Assembly (NCBI GenBank): GCA_963776205.1
Contig: CAVZLR010000001.1
Coordinates: forward strand, 744,001 to 808,000
Source: UBA4459 sp963776205
GTDB taxonomy: Bacteria > Bacteroidota > Bacteroidia > Bacteroidales > F082
Reading direction: 5' to 3'
DNA length: 64,000 nucleotides
Position numbers and translations under genes: made by a program
In this document: piece after piece, positions 63,023 to 64,000 of the stretch
Layout: each line of letters begins with the position of its first letter
How positions within the stretch are numbered: position 1 is the stretch's first letter
The notes under the pieces: generated by a model
What the model saw: the letters and a program-made list of their open reading frames with translations, nothing else
Told to the model about the DNA's origin: nothing
The model's database searches: none

Positions 63023-63361
63023 ATGAAAAGATTTCTTATTATTTCGATTGCACTAATGTTCATTGGATTAGTTCAGGCAGACAATGATGTTTCAGAAAAT
63101 ATGAATAAAGCTACAAAATCAGTTACAACCATAAAAGGTATTGTGCTTGATAAACATACAGGTGAGGCGTTGGTTGGTGTTAAAGTAAATATTGCCGAAC
63201 TTAATAAAGAGGTATATACAGACTTTGATGGTATTTTTGAATTTAAAAACATATCAAAAGACTGCTATAACCTTCAATCAGAATTGATCTCATATGAGAA
63301 ACAAGAAGTTAAAGTGGAGTTGTCAGATGAGCTCAATGTAATTTTAATGGAAAACAAATAA
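63023..63361 (+). CDS. Secreted carboxypeptidase-regulatory-like (CarboxypepD_reg) protein
   Basis: The 112-residue protein has a signal peptide (RFLIISIALMFIGLVQA). A single beta-sandwich module follows: SVTTIKGIVLDKHTGEALVG, then VKVNIAELNKEVYTDFDGIF and FKNISKDCYNLQSELISYEK. Such modules form the N-terminal plug extension of TonB-dependent receptors in Bacteroidota, but here it is alone and short. It is followed by a clear terminator at 63391-63418. Its role may be as a periplasmic binding or adaptor protein. Confidence 0.78.
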   Translation: MKRFLIISIALMFIGLVQADNDVSENMNKATKSVTTIKGIVLDKHTGEALVGVKVNIAELNKEVYTDFDGIFEFKNISKDCYNLQSELISYEKQEVKVELSDELNVILMENK

Positions 63362-63390
63362 GTTATTGATATAATATAATTTTTATTGAA

Positions 63391-63418
63391 AAGGCAAACC
63401 GTTGGTTTGTCTTTTTTT
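63391..63418 (+). terminator. Rho-independent terminator after the CarboxypepD_reg gene
   Basis: GGCAAACC pairs with GGTTTGTC around GTT and is followed by TTTTTTT. It lies 30 bp past the stop codon. Confidence 0.75.
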
Positions 63419-63491
63419 AGTTTTGCATAATTGTTGCATTGTTTGCTTAAGGTTTAAACCTTAAATATATATCCTTTAATGATCAATAAAA

Positions 63492-63953
63492 ATGAAAACC
63501 TATCTAATTTTAGTTATCGCTTTAATTCTAAGTCAAACTATCAGTGCCCAGGAGATTGAAAAAGCTGAAGACGGCAGATATTATCTTAACGAAAAGTTAT
63601 ATTCGGGCGAATTCAAAACACATTATGAAGACGGTCAATTATTGTCAGTTAGAAGTTTTAAAGATGGCAATGAAGATGGTATTTCAATTTATTACTACGA
63701 AAACAGCCAGAAAAAAGAACAACGGTCATATAAAGATGGTTATAAAGATGGCTCATGGTATACCTGGAACAATGAAGGCCAACTAACTGCTGAAGCACAT
63801 TATTTAAAAGATCTTAAACATGGAACATGGATGGTTTTCGATGAAGAAAGTGGTATAAAACGTTACGAAATGAATTACACTCGTGGCAAAAAAACAGGCA
63901 CCTGGTTTATGTGGGATGAAAGTGGTAAACTTATCTCACAAAAGGATTTTTAA
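63492..63953 (+). CDS. Secreted YwqK/MORN-repeat-like protein
   Basis: The 153-residue protein has a signal peptide (KTYLILVIALILSQTISAQ). At least four repeats of about 22 residues then follow, with the pattern YxDGxxxxxRxYKDGxxxGxxxxYxxN. Examples are HYEDGQLLSVRSFKDGNEDG, YYENSQKKEQRSYKDGYKDG and WYTWNNEGQLTAEAHYLKD, with a final MWDESGKLISQKDF. These are MORN_2-type repeats of the YwqK family, sometimes labelled antitoxin, although exported versions are common in Bacteroidota. No toxin partner is seen within the window. Confidence 0.8.
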   Translation: MKTYLILVIALILSQTISAQEIEKAEDGRYYLNEKLYSGEFKTHYEDGQLLSVRSFKDGNEDGISIYYYENSQKKEQRSYKDGYKDGSWYTWNNEGQLTAEAHYLKDLKHGTWMVFDEESGIKRYEMNYTRGKKTGTWFMWDESGKLISQKDF

Positions 63954-64000
63954 GCCATCTGTTGTAATTATCAAATTTACTGAATCTGGTATTTAATACT

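Noticed and set aside
63492..63953. YwqK-like protein as antitoxin of a toxin-antitoxin pair
   Set aside because: It has a signal peptide and no toxin gene beside it, so the antitoxin label is not supported.
1..64000. CRISPR arrays, integrases, IS transposases, rRNA genes and known riboswitches
   Set aside because: I looked for regular short direct repeats with spacers, for transposase or integrase motifs, for rRNA-like stretches and for classical riboswitch cores, and found none.

Overview
The window is chromosomal DNA of a member of the Bacteroidota. Supporting signs are two proteins ending in type IX secretion (T9SS) sorting domains, several lipoproteins with a Ser/Cys lipobox, DUF4249, DUF6090 and LytTR families, TonB-type C-terminal domains, and promoters of the Bacteroidota form (TAnnTTTG minus-7 box). 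The order cannot be fixed from this sequence alone. Layout: 1-0.6 kb holds the end of a PepSY-TM protein and a 57-residue membrane protein. 0.75-11.9 kb (minus strand) holds an amino-acid permease fused to universal-stress domains, a double NTF2-like lipoprotein, an acyl-CoA synthetase/acyltransferase pair, small secreted proteins, a Na+/solute symporter and a T9SS-exported PQQ-type sugar dehydrogenase. 12-20.5 kb holds a predicted outer-membrane protein, a beta-lactamase-like serine hydrolase, a decayed DUF6090 gene, an NAD(P)-binding reductase, a proline iminopeptidase, a second APC permease and an M1 aminopeptidase. The last three are broken by single-base frame slips. 20.5-30.4 kb is a long minus-strand block of small detoxification or metabolic enzymes and secreted proteins: dienelactone hydrolase, SDR, SMP-30, EthD, a HAB-mutase-like membrane protein, DUF3500, RidA, an ABM-like protein, two SnoaL-like lipoproteins, a VOC protein and a serine hydrolase. 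30.5-35 kb has a lipoprotein beta-carbonic anhydrase, a truncated second copy of tpx, intact tpx, hemW and a sensor kinase. 35-39.6 kb (plus) is a complete MacAB-like ABC export operon. It is followed by a triple TonB-domain protein and a Tat+T9SS DUF362 protein. 42.2-45.4 kb is a polyamine operon: arginine decarboxylase, agmatinase and a deoxyhypusine-synthase-like enzyme. 45.5-52.7 kb has an M49-like metallohydrolase, a pseudouridine synthase, a DUF2007-USP fusion, YraN, an LD-carboxypeptidase and methionyl-tRNA synthetase. 52.7-53.45 kb is the most unusual locus. An intact tRNA-Arg(CCT) plus a small GIY-YIG nuclease gene sit inside the two halves of a degenerate tRNA-Arg(CCT), which is itself interrupted by short GC-rich palindromes. 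The 3' tail of that tRNA and its terminators are repeated about 9.4 kb downstream (62.79 kb). Between the repeats lie a DUF4249 lipoprotein, an aromatic-amino-acid-type decarboxylase, an esterase-like lipoprotein, an NTF2-like protein, a phosphorelay (TPR hybrid kinase, receiver, Hpt) and a divergent LytTR regulator. The window ends with a carboxypeptidase-regulatory-like protein and a MORN/YwqK-like protein. Seven genes (pip, the second APC permease, M1, ldcA, metG, the PLP decarboxylase, Hpt) carry single-base frame slips. Most lie in short homopolymers, and because metG is essential at least some are probably sequencing or assembly errors. In contrast, the DUF6090 gene, the tpx fragment and the tRNA copy show genuine decay.
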